From contig NZ_VSTH01000029.1 in assembly GCF_008123965.1 (NCBI RefSeq), positions 50,352 to 114,351 on the forward strand: 64,000 nucleotides of DNA. The letters run 5' to 3'. Under the pieces are notes generated by a model. That model was not told the origin of the DNA. It did not search any database and saw only the letters and a program-made list of their open reading frames with translations. How positions within the stretch are numbered: position 1 is the first letter of the stretch; every line of letters begins with the position of its first letter. The translations under genes and the position numbers were made by a program. Origin of the DNA: Bradyrhizobium hipponense. GTDB taxonomy: Bacteria > Pseudomonadota > Alphaproteobacteria > Rhizobiales > Xanthobacteraceae. Shown here piece by piece: positions 1-9,035 of the stretch.

Positions 1-684
1 GATTCGTTCGACCAGCGCCTCGTTGCCGGGAACGATCAGCGCCGTGCCGATCGCCGGGCAGCCCTTGGCTACCGCCGATCGCGCGAGCTTTGCGCCGATA
101 TTGCCGTCGAGCCGGACAGTCTCGGCGAAGACGAGCTTACCGCTACGGCGCAGCCGCCAATGATCGACGAACTCGCCCTGCTCCATCCGCTCGCCCATGG
201 CGGTGCGCCCGAACACCACGATCTCGCACAGCAGGAGCGAGCCCGTCGCATCAAGGTCGATGTCGAAGCGGCGTCGCACGCGGGCCCGGTCGAACAGGAT
301 CGTCTCCTGCGGCAGCCAGGACAGATGCGCGCCGGCGCCGACCTTCAATGCGATATTGAGCTGCGCCGCCGGCCCTGGCGCGCGATAGACCTTTTCCGCA
401 GCCGCCGTGGTCACGGTCAGGCGCGCTGCGTCGGCCGCTGCGATCTCGATGTCGAAGCGATCGCCGCCGGCGACGCCACCGGCCGTGTTGACGAACATGC
501 CGGACAGGCCGTCATCCTCCGGCGAGGGAAAGCGCACGCGCAGCGAGCCCGATTCATGCACGACGCCGCGTCGCGTTATGCCGTCGCGCGCGTGCACGTC
601 GAACCGCACCGCGCCGCGGGCACGATTCGCCTCGAATACCGAAGTCTCGAAGTCAGAGAAATTGGCTGATCGTTCGCTGCGCAT
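1..684 (-). CDS. ureD: Urease accessory protein UreD (3' end beyond window)
   Basis: UreD is the cytoplasmic chaperone that binds apo-urease and, with UreF and UreG, delivers nickel to the active site. The reading frame runs from an ATG at 684 to the window edge with no stop, giving 228 residues of a protein usually near 280. The N-terminal half carries the UreD pattern: ARGAVRF, then FVNTAGGVAGGDRF at about residues 64-77, then TTAAAEKVYR and LPQETILF. It lies 50 bp downstream of urtE on the same strand, so urea uptake and urease maturation are probably transcribed together. The structural urease genes would be expected just beyond the left edge. Confidence 0.93.
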   Translation of the reverse strand, partial: MRSERSANFSDFETSVFEANRARGAVRFDVHARDGITRRGVVHESGSLRVRFPSPEDDGLSGMFVNTAGGVAGGDRFDIEIAAADAARLTVTTAAAEKVYRAPGPAAQLNIALKVGAGAHLSWLPQETILFDRARVRRRFDIDLDATGSLLLCEIVVFGRTAMGERMEQGEFVDHWRLRRSGKLVFAETVRLDGNIGAKLARSAVAKGCPAIGTALIVPGNEALVERI

Positions 685-734
685 CCGCCTCCCCAGCCGG
701 TCGCGGCAGGATGTCTGGTCCAAGGTTTCCTGGC

Positions 735-1430
735 TTACAGCGCCATCTGGCGGCTGATCTCGCTCGCATCGAGATTGGTGCGGTCGCAGGTGAATTTCAC
801 CGCGCCGCGATCCATCACGGCGAAACTGTCGCCGAGTTCGCAGGCAAAGTCGAGATATTGTTCGACCAGCACGATGGCAATGCTGCCGAGGTTGCGCAAG
901 TAGGAGATCGCGCGGCCGATATCCTTGATGATCGAGGGCTGGATGCCCTCGGTCGGCTCGTCGAGCAGCAGCAGCTTCGGCCGCATCACCAGCGCGCGCC
1001 CGATCGCGAGCTGCTGCTGCTGACCGCCGGAGAGGTCGCCGCCGCGCCGGCCGAGCATGGATTGCAGCACCGGGAATAGCGAGAACACATCGTCGGGGAT
1101 ATGCTTATCCTGGCGCTTGAGCGGACCGAAGCCGGTCTTGAGGTTCTCCTCGACCGTCAGCAGTGGAAAAATCTCGCGGCCCTGCGGCACGAAACCAATG
1201 CCCTTGCGGGCCCGCTCATAGGGCTTGAGCGAGGTGATGTCGTCGCCGTCGAACACGATCGCGCCCGACGAGATCGGATACTGACCGACCATGGCGCGCA
1301 AGAGCGAGGTCTTGCCCACCCCGTTGCGTCCGAGCACGCAAGTGACCTTGCCGGGCTCGGCCGCGATCGAGACGCCGCGCAAAGCCTGCGCTGCGCCGTA
1401 GAACAGGTTGATGTCCTTGACCTCAAGCAT
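735..1430 (-). CDS. urtE: Urea ABC transporter ATP-binding subunit UrtE
   Basis: Second ATPase of the high-affinity urea importer, a member of the HAAT (LivF-like) family acting on the inner face of the membrane. The 231-residue protein begins MLEVKDINLFYGAAQALRG. It has Walker A GRNGVGKTS near residue 34, the LivF-type GFVPQGREIFPLLTVEENL segment, signature LSGGQQQQLAIGRAL and Walker B LLLLDEPTEGIQP. GRNGVGK in place of the usual GPNGAGK, and GIQPSII after Walker B, are typical of UrtE and separate it from LivF. It starts 3 bp after the urtD stop, so it is translationally close-coupled. Confidence 0.95.
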   Translation of the reverse strand: MLEVKDINLFYGAAQALRGVSIAAEPGKVTCVLGRNGVGKTSLLRAMVGQYPISSGAIVFDGDDITSLKPYERARKGIGFVPQGREIFPLLTVEENLKTGFGPLKRQDKHIPDDVFSLFPVLQSMLGRRGGDLSGGQQQQLAIGRALVMRPKLLLLDEPTEGIQPSIIKDIGRAISYLRNLGSIAIVLVEQYLDFACELGDSFAVMDRGAVKFTCDRTNLDASEISRQMAL

Positions 1431-1433
1431 CGC

Positions 1434-2195
1434 TCAGCGCCCCAAATACACTTCGATGACCCGCTCGTTCGACGAGACCTGGTCGATGGTGCCTTCCGCG
1501 AGCACGGTGCCTTCGTGCAGGCAGGTGACCTTGACGCCGAGTTCGCGCACGAATGTCATGTCGTGCTCGACCACCATCACGGTGTGGGTCTTGTTGATTT
1601 CCTTGAGCAGTTCGGCGGTGAGATGGGTCTCGACGTCGGTCATGCCGGCGACGGGCTCGTCGACCAGCAGAAGCTTCGGATCCTGCGCCAGCAGCATGCC
1701 GATCTCGAGCCATTGCTTCTGGCCGTGGCTGAGGCTGCCGGCAAGGCGGCCTCGCGCCTCGGTGAGACGGATCGTCTCCAGAACCTTGTCGATGCGCTCC
1801 GATTCCGCCTTGCTGCCGCGCCAGAACAGCGTGCCCTTGACGCTGTGATCGACATTGAGCGCGAGCAGCAGATTGTCCTGCACGGTCTGGCTCTCGAACA
1901 CGGTCGGCTTCTGGAATTTGCGGCCGATGCCGAGTTCGGCGATGCGGGTCTCGTCCAACCGCGTCAGGTCGGTGACGCCGTCGAACAGCACCGTGCCCTC
2001 GTCGGGCTTGGTCTTGCCGGTGATGATGTCCATCATCGTGGTCTTGCCGGCACCATTCGGGCCGATGATGGCGCGCATCTCGCCGGGTTCGAGCGTCAGC
2101 GAGAGGTTGTTGATGGCGTGAAAGCCATCGAACGAGACGTGTACGCCGTCGAGATAGAGCATCGCGGAGGTCGCGCGGGTGTCCATTACGTTCAT
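1434..2195 (-). CDS. urtD: Urea ABC transporter ATP-binding subunit UrtD
   Basis: First ATPase of the urea importer, LivG-like. It is 253 residues with Walker A GPNGAGKTT near residue 46, the segment GIGRKFQKPTVFESQTVQDNL typical of LivG/UrtD proteins, a signature region LSHGQKQWLEIGMLL and Walker B LLLVDEPVAGMTD. SHGQKQWLEI replaces the common SGGQ signature, which is normal for UrtD. The switch histidine lies in VVEHDMTFVRELG. It is separated from urtC by 5 bp and from urtE by 3 bp, so the five urt genes form one transcription unit. The first residues, before the ABC domain, are poorly conserved and the exact ATG is less certain. Confidence 0.95.
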   Translation of the reverse strand: MNVMDTRATSAMLYLDGVHVSFDGFHAINNLSLTLEPGEMRAIIGPNGAGKTTMMDIITGKTKPDEGTVLFDGVTDLTRLDETRIAELGIGRKFQKPTVFESQTVQDNLLLALNVDHSVKGTLFWRGSKAESERIDKVLETIRLTEARGRLAGSLSHGQKQWLEIGMLLAQDPKLLLVDEPVAGMTDVETHLTAELLKEINKTHTVMVVEHDMTFVRELGVKVTCLHEGTVLAEGTIDQVSSNERVIEVYLGR

Positions 2196-2200
2196 TGCGC

Positions 2201-3370
2201 CTACTCCGCCATCTTCGGTTCGGTGACGCCGTCCTCGGCTGCGGCGCTCCTGGTGGCCTCGGCCGGGCGTCTTTCACTCGACGAGTCCCGCCAGGCATTG
2301 AAGGTGCCGACGATGCCCTTGGGCAGCAGCAGCGTCACCAGGATGAACATGGCACCCAGCATGAAAAGCCAGTACGGCGCGAGCATGCCGGAGGTGAAGA
2401 ACGTCTTGGCATAGTTGACGACGACGGCGCCGAGCGCCGCACCGATCAGCGTGCCGCGGCCGCCGACCGCGACCCAGATCACCGCCTCGATCGAATTGCC
2501 CGGCGCAAATTCCGATGGATTGATGATGCCGACCTGCGGCACATAGAGCGCGCCGGCCACGCCGGCCATGCAGGCCGACACCGTGAAAACGAACAGCTTG
2601 TAGGATTCGACGCGATAGCCGAGGAAGCGCGTGCGCGACTCCGCGTCACGCACCGCGATCAGCACCTTGCCGAGCTTGGAGGAGACGATGGCGCGGCAGA
2701 TCAGGAAGCCGGCGATCAGCGCCAGGCAGCTGAGCGCGAACAGCGCGGCGCGGGTGCCCTCGGCCTGGACATTGAAGCCCAGAATGTCCTTGAAATCGGT
2801 CAGGCCGTTGTTGCCGCCGAAGCCGAAATCATTGCGGAAGAACGCGAGCAGCAGCGCATAGGTCATCGCCTGCGTGATGATCGACAAATAGACGCCGGTG
2901 ACGCGGGAGCGGAAGGCGAGCCAGCCGAAGCAGAACGCGAGCAGGCCGGGCACGACCAGCACCATCAGCGCGGCGAACCAGAACACGTCGAAGCCGTACC
3001 AGTACCAGGGCAGCTTCGAATAGTTCAGGAACACCATGAAGTCGGGCAGGACCGGATTGCCGTAAACGCCGCGCGTGCCGATCTGCCGCATCAGGTACAT
3101 GCCCATCGCGTAGCCGCCGAGCGCGAAGAAGGCGCCGTGGCCGAGCGAGAGGATGCCGCAATAGCCCCAGATCAGGTCGATCGAGAGCGCGAGGATGGCG
3201 TAGCAGACGTATTTGCCCCAGAGCGCGACGAGATAGGTCGGCACTTGCAGGAACGAGCCGGCAGGCAGCAGCAGGTTGGAGAGCGGGATCAGCACCCCCA
3301 ACGCGGCCACGACCAACAGAAAGATGGTTGCGCCGCGGTCGAGCGATCGCGTCAGCATATGCGGCGTCAT
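2201..3370 (-). CDS. urtC: Urea ABC transporter permease UrtC
   Basis: Inner-membrane permease of the urea importer (LivM type), 389 residues. The N-terminal region (GATIFLLVVAALGVLIPL) and about eight more hydrophobic segments are visible. The conserved LivM/UrtC signature ALSIDLIWGYCGILSLGHGAFFALGGYAMG sits near residues 60-90, and GRGTLIGAALGAVVVNYAKTFFTSG lies near the C terminus. The C-terminal tail is polar and rich in Glu and Arg. The start ATG overlaps the urtB stop by four bases (ATGA), a classic coupling arrangement. Confidence 0.95.
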   Translation of the reverse strand: MTPHMLTRSLDRGATIFLLVVAALGVLIPLSNLLLPAGSFLQVPTYLVALWGKYVCYAILALSIDLIWGYCGILSLGHGAFFALGGYAMGMYLMRQIGTRGVYGNPVLPDFMVFLNYSKLPWYWYGFDVFWFAALMVLVVPGLLAFCFGWLAFRSRVTGVYLSIITQAMTYALLLAFFRNDFGFGGNNGLTDFKDILGFNVQAEGTRAALFALSCLALIAGFLICRAIVSSKLGKVLIAVRDAESRTRFLGYRVESYKLFVFTVSACMAGVAGALYVPQVGIINPSEFAPGNSIEAVIWVAVGGRGTLIGAALGAVVVNYAKTFFTSGMLAPYWLFMLGAMFILVTLLLPKGIVGTFNAWRDSSSERRPAEATRSAAAEDGVTEPKMAE

Positions 3371-4977
3371 GCTTCCACCGCCCGCCCCTTGAGCGCGAAC
3401 AGGCCGCGTGGGCGCTTTTGAATGAACAAAATGATGAGGACAAGAATGGCGATCTTGCCGAGCACGGCGCCGGCGACCGGCTCCAGGAACTTGTTGGCGA
3501 TGCCGAGCGTGAAGGCGCCGACCAGCGTGCCCCAGAGATTGCCGACGCCGCCGAACACCACGACCATGAAACTGTCGATGATGTAGCTCTGACCGAGATT
3601 GGGGCTGACATTGTCGATCTGCGACAGCGCCACTCCGGCGATGCCGGCAATGCCGGAACCGAGGCCGAAGGTCAGCGCGTCGACGCGCGAGGTGGCGATG
3701 CCCATCGAGGCCGCCATGCGGCGGTTCTGCGTCACCGCGCGCATCTCGAGGCCAAGCGCGGTGTAGCGCAGCATCGCGAGCAGGATCGCGAACACCGCGA
3801 GCGTGAAGCAGAGGATCCAGAGCCGGTTATAGGTGATGGTGATCTGGCCGAGCTCGAAGGCACCGCTCATCCACGAGGGATTGCCGACCTCGCGGTTGGT
3901 CGGACCGAACATGGTGCGCACAGCCTGTTGCAACACCAGCGACAGGCCCCAGGTCGCAAGCAGCGTCTCCAGCGGACGGCCATAGAGAAATCGGATGATG
4001 CTGCGCTCGATCACCACGCCGAGCGCACCGGCGACGAGGAAGGCGAGCGGCACGGCGATCAGCAGCGAATAGTCGAACAGGCCGGGATAGCGGGTGCGGA
4101 TCACCTCCTGCACCACAAAGGTGGTGTAGGCCCCGATCATCACCATCTCGCCATGCGCCATGTTGATGACACCCATCACGCCGAAGGTGATGGCAAGGCC
4201 GATCGCCGCGAGCAGCAGCACGGAGCCGAGCGAGAGGCCGTACCAGGCATTCTGCACCATGGACCAGACCGCCAGCGAGCTCTGGATCGAGCCGATTGCG
4301 CTCGCGGCGGCTTTCGTCACCGAGGCGGGCTGATCGCTGCCGATGCCGGTGAGCAGAGCGAGCGCTTCCTGGTCGCCGCGGGCCTTGATGGTGGCGACCG
4401 CCTCGAGCTTCTGCACTTCGGTAGCGTCGGGTTTGTACAGCAGGATTGCGGCACGCGCGTCGCCCAGCGTGGCCTTGACGGATCTGTTGGTTTCCTTGGC
4501 AAGCGCGCCTTCAACCGCATCGAGCGCCGTCTCCTCATGCGACTTGAAGACGGATTGCGCGGCCTGCAGGCGCATTCCGAGGTCCGGCGACATCAGCGTC
4601 AGGCCGCCGACCGCGGCGTCAACGCTGCGGCGTAGACGATTGTTGAGACGGACCGCGCTCGCGCTGTCGGGAACGCTGGCCACCGGCTGGCCGGTCGCGG
4701 CATCGATCGACTTGCCGTCGGCGCTGGTGACGTAAACCTTCTTGCTGTCCGGATCGGCCATCAGGCGGCCGTCCTGGAGCGCACTGATGATGGGATAGGC
4801 CAACGGGTTGCCGCTGCTCGCGACCGCGCCGATCGCCTCTTCCGTGTCGGAAAAATCGTCGTTGGCGAATTTGGAAACCGCATCCTCGAACGGACCGGCG
4901 AAGGCCGGCAGCGCGAACACGATCAGGAACAACGAGAGCGCAAGCGAACAGAGACGAGCGGACAAATTGGCTGGCAC
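3367..4977 (-). CDS. urtB: Urea ABC transporter permease UrtB
   Basis: Inner-membrane permease (LivH type) of the urea importer, 536 residues. The first 25 residues form a signal-like segment ending in LPAFAG. About 200 mostly soluble residues follow (EDAVSKFANDDFSDTEEAIGAVASSGNP and a helical HEAT-like stretch) before the membrane domain, which carries AITFGVMGVINMAHGEMVMIGAYTTF near residue 265. This long periplasmic N-terminal extension is usual for proteobacterial UrtB and distinguishes it from LivH (about 300 residues). It overlaps urtC by 4 bp and is separated from urtA by 84 bp containing a strong hairpin. Confidence 0.95.
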   Translation of the reverse strand: MPANLSARLCSLALSLFLIVFALPAFAGPFEDAVSKFANDDFSDTEEAIGAVASSGNPLAYPIISALQDGRLMADPDSKKVYVTSADGKSIDAATGQPVASVPDSASAVRLNNRLRRSVDAAVGGLTLMSPDLGMRLQAAQSVFKSHEETALDAVEGALAKETNRSVKATLGDARAAILLYKPDATEVQKLEAVATIKARGDQEALALLTGIGSDQPASVTKAAASAIGSIQSSLAVWSMVQNAWYGLSLGSVLLLAAIGLAITFGVMGVINMAHGEMVMIGAYTTFVVQEVIRTRYPGLFDYSLLIAVPLAFLVAGALGVVIERSIIRFLYGRPLETLLATWGLSLVLQQAVRTMFGPTNREVGNPSWMSGAFELGQITITYNRLWILCFTLAVFAILLAMLRYTALGLEMRAVTQNRRMAASMGIATSRVDALTFGLGSGIAGIAGVALSQIDNVSPNLGQSYIIDSFMVVVFGGVGNLWGTLVGAFTLGIANKFLEPVAGAVLGKIAILVLIILFIQKRPRGLFALKGRAVEA

Positions 4978-5003
4978 TGTGAATGACCCCGGCAGAAATG
5001 TGT

Positions 5004-5033
5004 GGAGAAGGCGGCGGGATCGCCGCCTTCTCC
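5004..5033 (-). promoter_or_regulatory. 13-bp perfect hairpin in the urtA-urtB intergenic spacer
   Basis: Arms 5004-5016 and 5021-5033 are perfectly complementary (GGAGAAGGCGGCG paired with CGCCGCCTTCTCC) with a 4-base loop. In the direction of transcription the stem is followed by ACACATTT, not a run of U, so it is not a standard intrinsic terminator. A stem at this position can protect the upstream binding-protein message and set the ratio of UrtA to UrtB; that role is inferred. Confidence 0.6.
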
Positions 5034-5061
5034 GGTCGTCCAGTGGAGCGTCAGATTCGGA

Positions 5062-6384
5062 TCAGGAGCCCGAACCGAGGCACTTGTTGGTTTTGGTGTT
5101 GAAGTTGCCGCACTTCTTGCCGACCCAGTCGCCGACCAGGTCCTTGGAGCCCTCGAGCTCCTTCGACCAGGCGTCGCCAGCAACGAGGCCAGGCGTCTTC
5201 CAGACCACGTCGAACTGACCGTTCGCCTTGATCTCGCCGATGAACACCGGCTTGGTGATGTGGTGGTTCGGAAGCATCTTGGAGGTGCCGCCGGTCAGGT
5301 TCTTGGCTTCGATGCCCGGGAGAGCGTCGATGACCTTGTCGGGATCGGTCGACTTCACCTTCTCGACCGCCTTGACCCACATGTCGAAACCGATCACGTG
5401 CGCTTCCATCGGATCGTTGGTCACGCGCTTCGGATTCTTGGTGTAGGCCTGCCATGCCTTGATGAACTTCTCGTTCTCCGGCGACTTGATAGACTGGAAG
5501 TAGTTCCAGGCGGCGAGATGGCCGAGCAGCGGCTTGGTGTCGATGCCGGCGAGTTCTTCCTCACCCACCGAGAACGCGACGACCGGGATATCCTTGGCCT
5601 TGATGCCCTGGTTGCCGAGCTCCTTGTAGAAGGGAACGTTGGCGTCGCCGTTGATGGTCGAGACCACCGCGGTCTTCTTGCCGGCCGAGCCGAACTTCTT
5701 GATGTCGGCCACGATCGTCTGCCAGTCGGAGTGACCGAACGGCGTGTAGTTGATCATGATGTCTTCCTGGGCGACACCCTTCGACTTCAGATAGGCTTCC
5801 AGGATCTTGTTGGTGGTGCGCGGATAGACGTAGTCGGTGCCCGCGAGCACCCAGCGCTTCACCTTCTCTTCCTTCATCAGGTAGTCGACGGCCGGGATCG
5901 CCTGCTGGTTCGGCGCGGCACCGGTGTAGAACACGTTGCGCTCGCTTTCCTCACCCTCGTACTGCACGGGGTAGAACAGGATGCTGTTCAGCTCCTTGAA
6001 CACCGGCAGCACGGACTTGCGCGACACCGAGGTCCAGCAGCCGAACACGACCGCGACCTTGTCCTTGGTGATCAGCTCGCGCGCCTTTTCGGCGAACAGC
6101 GGCCAGTTGGAGGCGGGGTCGACGACGACGGCCTCGAGCTTCTTGCCGTTCACGCCGCCCTTCTTGTTCTGCTCGTCGATCAGGAAGAGGATGGTGTCCT
6201 TCAGCGTGGTTTCGCTGATGGCCATGGTGCCGGAGAGAGAATGGAGGACACCGACCTTGATGGTGTCGTCGGCGGCCTTCGCGCCGGTCAATGAGGCCAG
6301 ACCGAGCATCAGTCCGGCGGTCGCGGCGAGCACGCCGCGGCGGCTAAATGACGCCGCTATATCGTGAGTGGATTTGGTAAGCAT
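5062..6384 (-). CDS. urtA: Urea ABC transporter substrate-binding protein UrtA
   Basis: Periplasmic urea-binding protein, 440 residues from the ATG chosen at 6384. The N terminus has a twin-arginine-like signal (FSRRGVLAATAGLMLGLASL) with predicted cleavage after GAKA, then the UrtA-type mature start DDTIKVGVLHSLSGTMAISE. Other family landmarks are VFGCWTSVSRKSVLPVF, NSILFYPVQYEGEESERNVFYTGAAPNQQ and PVVAFSVGEEEL. An in-frame upstream GTG/ATG region would give 18 more residues ahead of the signal, which I consider untranslated leader. A GGGAG sequence lies 13 bases before the chosen ATG. It is first in the operon, under a candidate sigma-54 promoter. Confidence 0.95.
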   Translation of the reverse strand: MLTKSTHDIAASFSRRGVLAATAGLMLGLASLTGAKAADDTIKVGVLHSLSGTMAISETTLKDTILFLIDEQNKKGGVNGKKLEAVVVDPASNWPLFAEKARELITKDKVAVVFGCWTSVSRKSVLPVFKELNSILFYPVQYEGEESERNVFYTGAAPNQQAIPAVDYLMKEEKVKRWVLAGTDYVYPRTTNKILEAYLKSKGVAQEDIMINYTPFGHSDWQTIVADIKKFGSAGKKTAVVSTINGDANVPFYKELGNQGIKAKDIPVVAFSVGEEELAGIDTKPLLGHLAAWNYFQSIKSPENEKFIKAWQAYTKNPKRVTNDPMEAHVIGFDMWVKAVEKVKSTDPDKVIDALPGIEAKNLTGGTSKMLPNHHITKPVFIGEIKANGQFDVVWKTPGLVAGDAWSKELEGSKDLVGDWVGKKCGNFNTKTNKCLGSGS

Positions 6385-6888
6385 GATTGTATCATCTCCC
6401 TGACGCAGACGTGAAAAAACGCTGCGAAACGGCCCCACGGCCGCCTGCGATTAACGGAATCGCAAGAACCATGCCATGGGCTGAATGCCGATCAAGCCCT
6501 TGACTTAATTTGATTATTTGCTCGAAATCAAAGTTTCGCCGCACTCCACTTGCTCAGAAATTGGGCGAATAAAATGTATGCTAATGTGGCAAACAGTCTA
6601 TTTTCTGAGCAGAATTGCACTTCTGTCTAAATTTACGGCATAGCTATTTCTGCACCGCAATCGCCATTCGGGGCGGACCTGCCTTGAAAAGGCCCCCTGG
6701 ATGTTCCATATGACGCGGGAGACTTCTTGCGAATCAAGCGGTCGTTGCGAGCCGCGTGTTCTTAGGCCCTTACGGGCGTTTGGCTTGCCCCATCCCATCA
6801 AGCCCATCCGACACCCCAAACACGCAGGTGTCCTCTCGACACCCTCTTGCGCGCGCCCCGCAGACTGCGCCGGGCGCCCGCTTTTGAC
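6385..6888. other. Intergenic region between urtA and the helicase gene
   Basis: About 500 bases with no credible gene. Besides the sigma-54 element it holds two dyads. One is TTTGATT-N10-AATCAAA at 6509-6532, about 60-80 bases upstream of the predicted urt start site, where an activator could bind. The other is a 10-bp perfect inverted repeat TGCTCAGAAA / TTTCTGAGCA at 6551-6560 and 6602-6611. The segment 6490-6620 is much more AT-rich than its surroundings. The right half is the presumed leader of the helicase gene. Confidence 0.6.
6461..6476 (-). promoter_or_regulatory. Sigma-54 (RpoN) type promoter of the urt operon
   Basis: Read on the minus strand, the element is TGGCATG-N4-TTGC followed by G. 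The consensus is TGGCACG-N4-TTGCW, so the invariant GG (-24) and GC (-12) are correctly spaced and only the C at the sixth position and the final W differ. Transcription would start near 6450, about 65 bases before the urtA ATG. Nitrogen-starvation control of urea uptake through RpoN is well established in proteobacteria. No clear NtrC palindrome was found upstream. Confidence 0.75.
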
Positions 6889-8457
6889 ATGGAAAGAACC
6901 CACCTTTTGACTTCGTTTCAGGATTTCGGCCTCGCCGAACCCATTTCGCGTGCTCTCACCGAAGAGAAGTACGTCACGCCCACCCCCATCCAGGCCCAGA
7001 CCATCCCGCTGGCATTGACCGGCCGGGACGTGGTCGGCATCGCCCAGACCGGAACCGGCAAGACCGCGTCCTTCGCGCTGCCGATCCTGCATCGCCTGCT
7101 CGAGAATCGCATCAAGCCGCAGCCCAAGACCTGCCGGGTGCTGGTGCTCTCGCCCACCCGCGAATTGTCCGGCCAGATCCTCGACAGCTTCAACGCCTAT
7201 GGCCGCCACGTTCGCCTTGCCTCGACGCTCGCGATCGGCGGTGTGCCGATGGGGCGCCAGGTCCGCGCGCTCATGCCGGGCGTCGACGTGCTGGTCGCGA
7301 CCCCCGGCCGCCTGCTCGATCTCGTGCAGAGCAACGGGCTTAAGCTTTCGAGCGTCGAATTCCTGGTGCTCGACGAAGCCGACCGCATGCTCGACATGGG
7401 CTTCATCAACGACATCCGCAAAATCGTCGCCAAGCTGCCGATCAAGCGGCAGACGCTGTTCTTCTCGGCCACAATGCCCAAGGACATCGCCGAGCTCGCG
7501 GACGCGATGCTGCGCGACCCCGCCCGCGTTGCGGTCACCCCGGTGTCCTCGACGGCCGAGCGGATCAATCAGCGCATCATCCAGGTCGACTTCTCGGCCA
7601 AGCCCGCCGTGCTGACCAAGCTCCTGAAGGACGAGCCGATCAATCGCGCACTGGTTTTCACCCGTACCAAGCACGGCGCCGACAAGGTGGTGAAGACGCT
7701 CGAGAGGGCCGGCATCGCCGCCAGCGCCATCCATGGCAACAAGTCGCAGAACCATCGCGAACGGACGCTGGCGCAGTTCCGCTCCGGCGAGATCCGCACC
7801 CTGGTCGCCACCGACATCGCCGCCCGCGGCATCGACGTCGATGGCATTACCCATGTCATCAATTTCGACATACCGAACGTGCCCGAGACCTATGTCCACC
7901 GCATCGGCCGCACCGCGCGCGCCGGCGCCGAGGGCACCGCGATCTCGCTGGTCGCAGGCGGTGAGGAGCTCGGTTATCTGCGCGACATCGAGCGGCTGAT
8001 CCGCGTGGCGCTGCCGCGGGAGGACCACCGCACGGACGCAGGGCGCAACGATGCGGGCCCAGCCGCCTCACAGCAGCGGCAGGGACGCCCGGGCCGCCCG
8101 GGCCAACGCCCGCAAGGCGCAAGGCATGGTGAGGGACGCAATGGCGAGGGCCGACGCGCCGACGAACGGCGTAGTGACGGACGGCATAGCGCCGGCAAGC
8201 AGGGCGATGGAAGGCCCGGCGAAGGTCGGCACGGTGAAGGCCGGCATGTTGACGGACGGCCCGGCAGCAGCCAGAACGCCGCCAAGGGATCTCGCCGCCG
8301 CCAGCCCGGTGGCAAGATGCACTCATCGTCAACCGACCGACCGGAACAGCGTTCGGCGCATAGCGCAGGCAAGCCTGATGGGATACAAGGCGTGGCCTTT
8401 TTGCGCCGCGAGAGTCGGCCGATGGGCCAACCGACCCGCAAACCCTATTCGAATTAG
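6889..8457 (+). CDS. DEAD-box ATP-dependent RNA helicase (RhlE-like)
   Basis: RNA helicase of the RhlE subgroup, 522 residues from ATG 6889; an in-frame TTG at 6847 would add a poorly conserved Arg-rich stretch. Motifs in order: Q motif (F10...PTPIQ 31-35), motif I AQTGTGKT (52-59), PTREL (89-93), TPGR (138-141), DEAD (162-165), SAT (193-195), and motif [12 protein letters not shown] near residue 340. The last 150 residues form a low-complexity tail rich in Arg, Gly, Asp, Glu and His, with recurring GEGR/GDGR units, typical of disordered RNA-binding tails. infA follows after 24 bp and a cold-shock gene after that, suggesting a role in unfolding RNA in the cold or in ribosome assembly. Confidence 0.93.
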   Translation: MERTHLLTSFQDFGLAEPISRALTEEKYVTPTPIQAQTIPLALTGRDVVGIAQTGTGKTASFALPILHRLLENRIKPQPKTCRVLVLSPTRELSGQILDSFNAYGRHVRLASTLAIGGVPMGRQVRALMPGVDVLVATPGRLLDLVQSNGLKLSSVEFLVLDEADRMLDMGFINDIRKIVAKLPIKRQTLFFSATMPKDIAELADAMLRDPARVAVTPVSSTAERINQRIIQVDFSAKPAVLTKLLKDEPINRALVFTRTKHGADKVVKTLERAGIAASAIHGNKSQNHRERTLAQFRSGEIRTLVATDIAARGIDVDGITHVINFDIPNVPETYVHRIGRTARAGAEGTAISLVAGGEELGYLRDIERLIRVALPREDHRTDAGRNDAGPAASQQRQGRPGRPGQRPQGARHGEGRNGEGRRADERRSDGRHSAGKQGDGRPGEGRHGEGRHVDGRPGSSQNAAKGSRRRQPGGKMHSSSTDRPEQRSAHSAGKPDGIQGVAFLRRESRPMGQPTRKPYSN

Positions 8458-8481
8458 CCGACCATCGACCTGGAGTAATTC

Positions 8482-8766
8482 ATGGCTAAGGAAGAGCTGA
8501 TCCAGTTCGAAGGACTGGTCACTGAAATCCTCCCCGACGCGCGTTACCGTGTGCAGCTCGACGCCGGGCACGAGATCGTTGCCTACACCGCCGGCAAGAT
8601 GAAGAAGAACCGCATCAAGACGCTGGCGGGCGACCGCGTGACGGTGGAAATGTCGCCCTACGACCTCGAAAAGGGCCGGCTGATTTTCCGTCACAAGGAC
8701 GAACGTCCCTCCACGCCCGGTGGACCGCCGCGGCGCGGGGCGGGTGGCCAGTTCCGCCGACGCTAA
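8482..8766 (+). CDS. infA: Translation initiation factor IF-1
   Basis: S1/OB-fold factor that binds the ribosomal A site during initiation. It has 94 residues, with the family core from [20 protein letters not shown] through [23 protein letters not shown] to [12 protein letters not shown] normal IF-1 is about 72 residues. This one carries an extra 20-residue Pro/Gly/Arg-rich tail ending in QFRRR. The start is supported by GGAG 7 bases upstream. It lies 24 bp downstream of the helicase, probably in the same operon. Alphaproteobacteria can carry a second, tail-less infA elsewhere, so this copy may be specialised. Confidence 0.92.
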   Translation: MAKEELIQFEGLVTEILPDARYRVQLDAGHEIVAYTAGKMKKNRIKTLAGDRVTVEMSPYDLEKGRLIFRHKDERPSTPGGPPRRGAGGQFRRR

Positions 8767-8815
8767 GTGATCCATCCGCACGCAAGCGCGGAATTAAAAT
8801 GCTGACCTGCATGCT

Positions 8816-8842
8816 GATCCGCCGCGCAAACCGCGGCGGATC
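8816..8842 (+). other. 11-bp perfect hairpin downstream of infA
   Basis: Arms GATCCGCCGCG (8816-8826) and CGCGGCGGATC (8832-8842) enclose a 5-base loop. The plus strand continues with six A residues rather than T, so this is not a conventional terminator for infA. It lies in the 269-base infA-csp spacer, which otherwise shows only a moderately AT-rich leader before the csp gene. It could be a 3' stabilising stem. Confidence 0.5.
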
Positions 8843-9035
8843 AAAAAATCGTGCGCGCAGGATTGTTTTGGCGCCTTGATTCCAATAAAATCAACTCATC
8901 GATTTTCGGCCGGACGACATTGGCATCCACCGGTACAGCCGGTTCAGACACGCTGACGACCCTTCCAAAAATTCGATCTAACCTGCCTGCGCGAGCAGGC
9001 TCTTACATTGTGTTATCTGAGAAGGAACTACCCCC

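Noticed and set aside
1101..4635. Long plus-strand open frames opposite urtB-urtE
   Set aside because: They are antisense to clear urt genes and His/Asp/Gln-rich, the usual artefact of GC-rich shadow frames.
6640..6670. NtrC-binding site upstream of urtA
   Set aside because: Only a TGCACC half-site is present; the second half of the palindrome is missing.
8816..8842. Rho-independent terminator for infA
   Set aside because: The stem is perfect but is followed by A residues, not T, on the transcribed strand.
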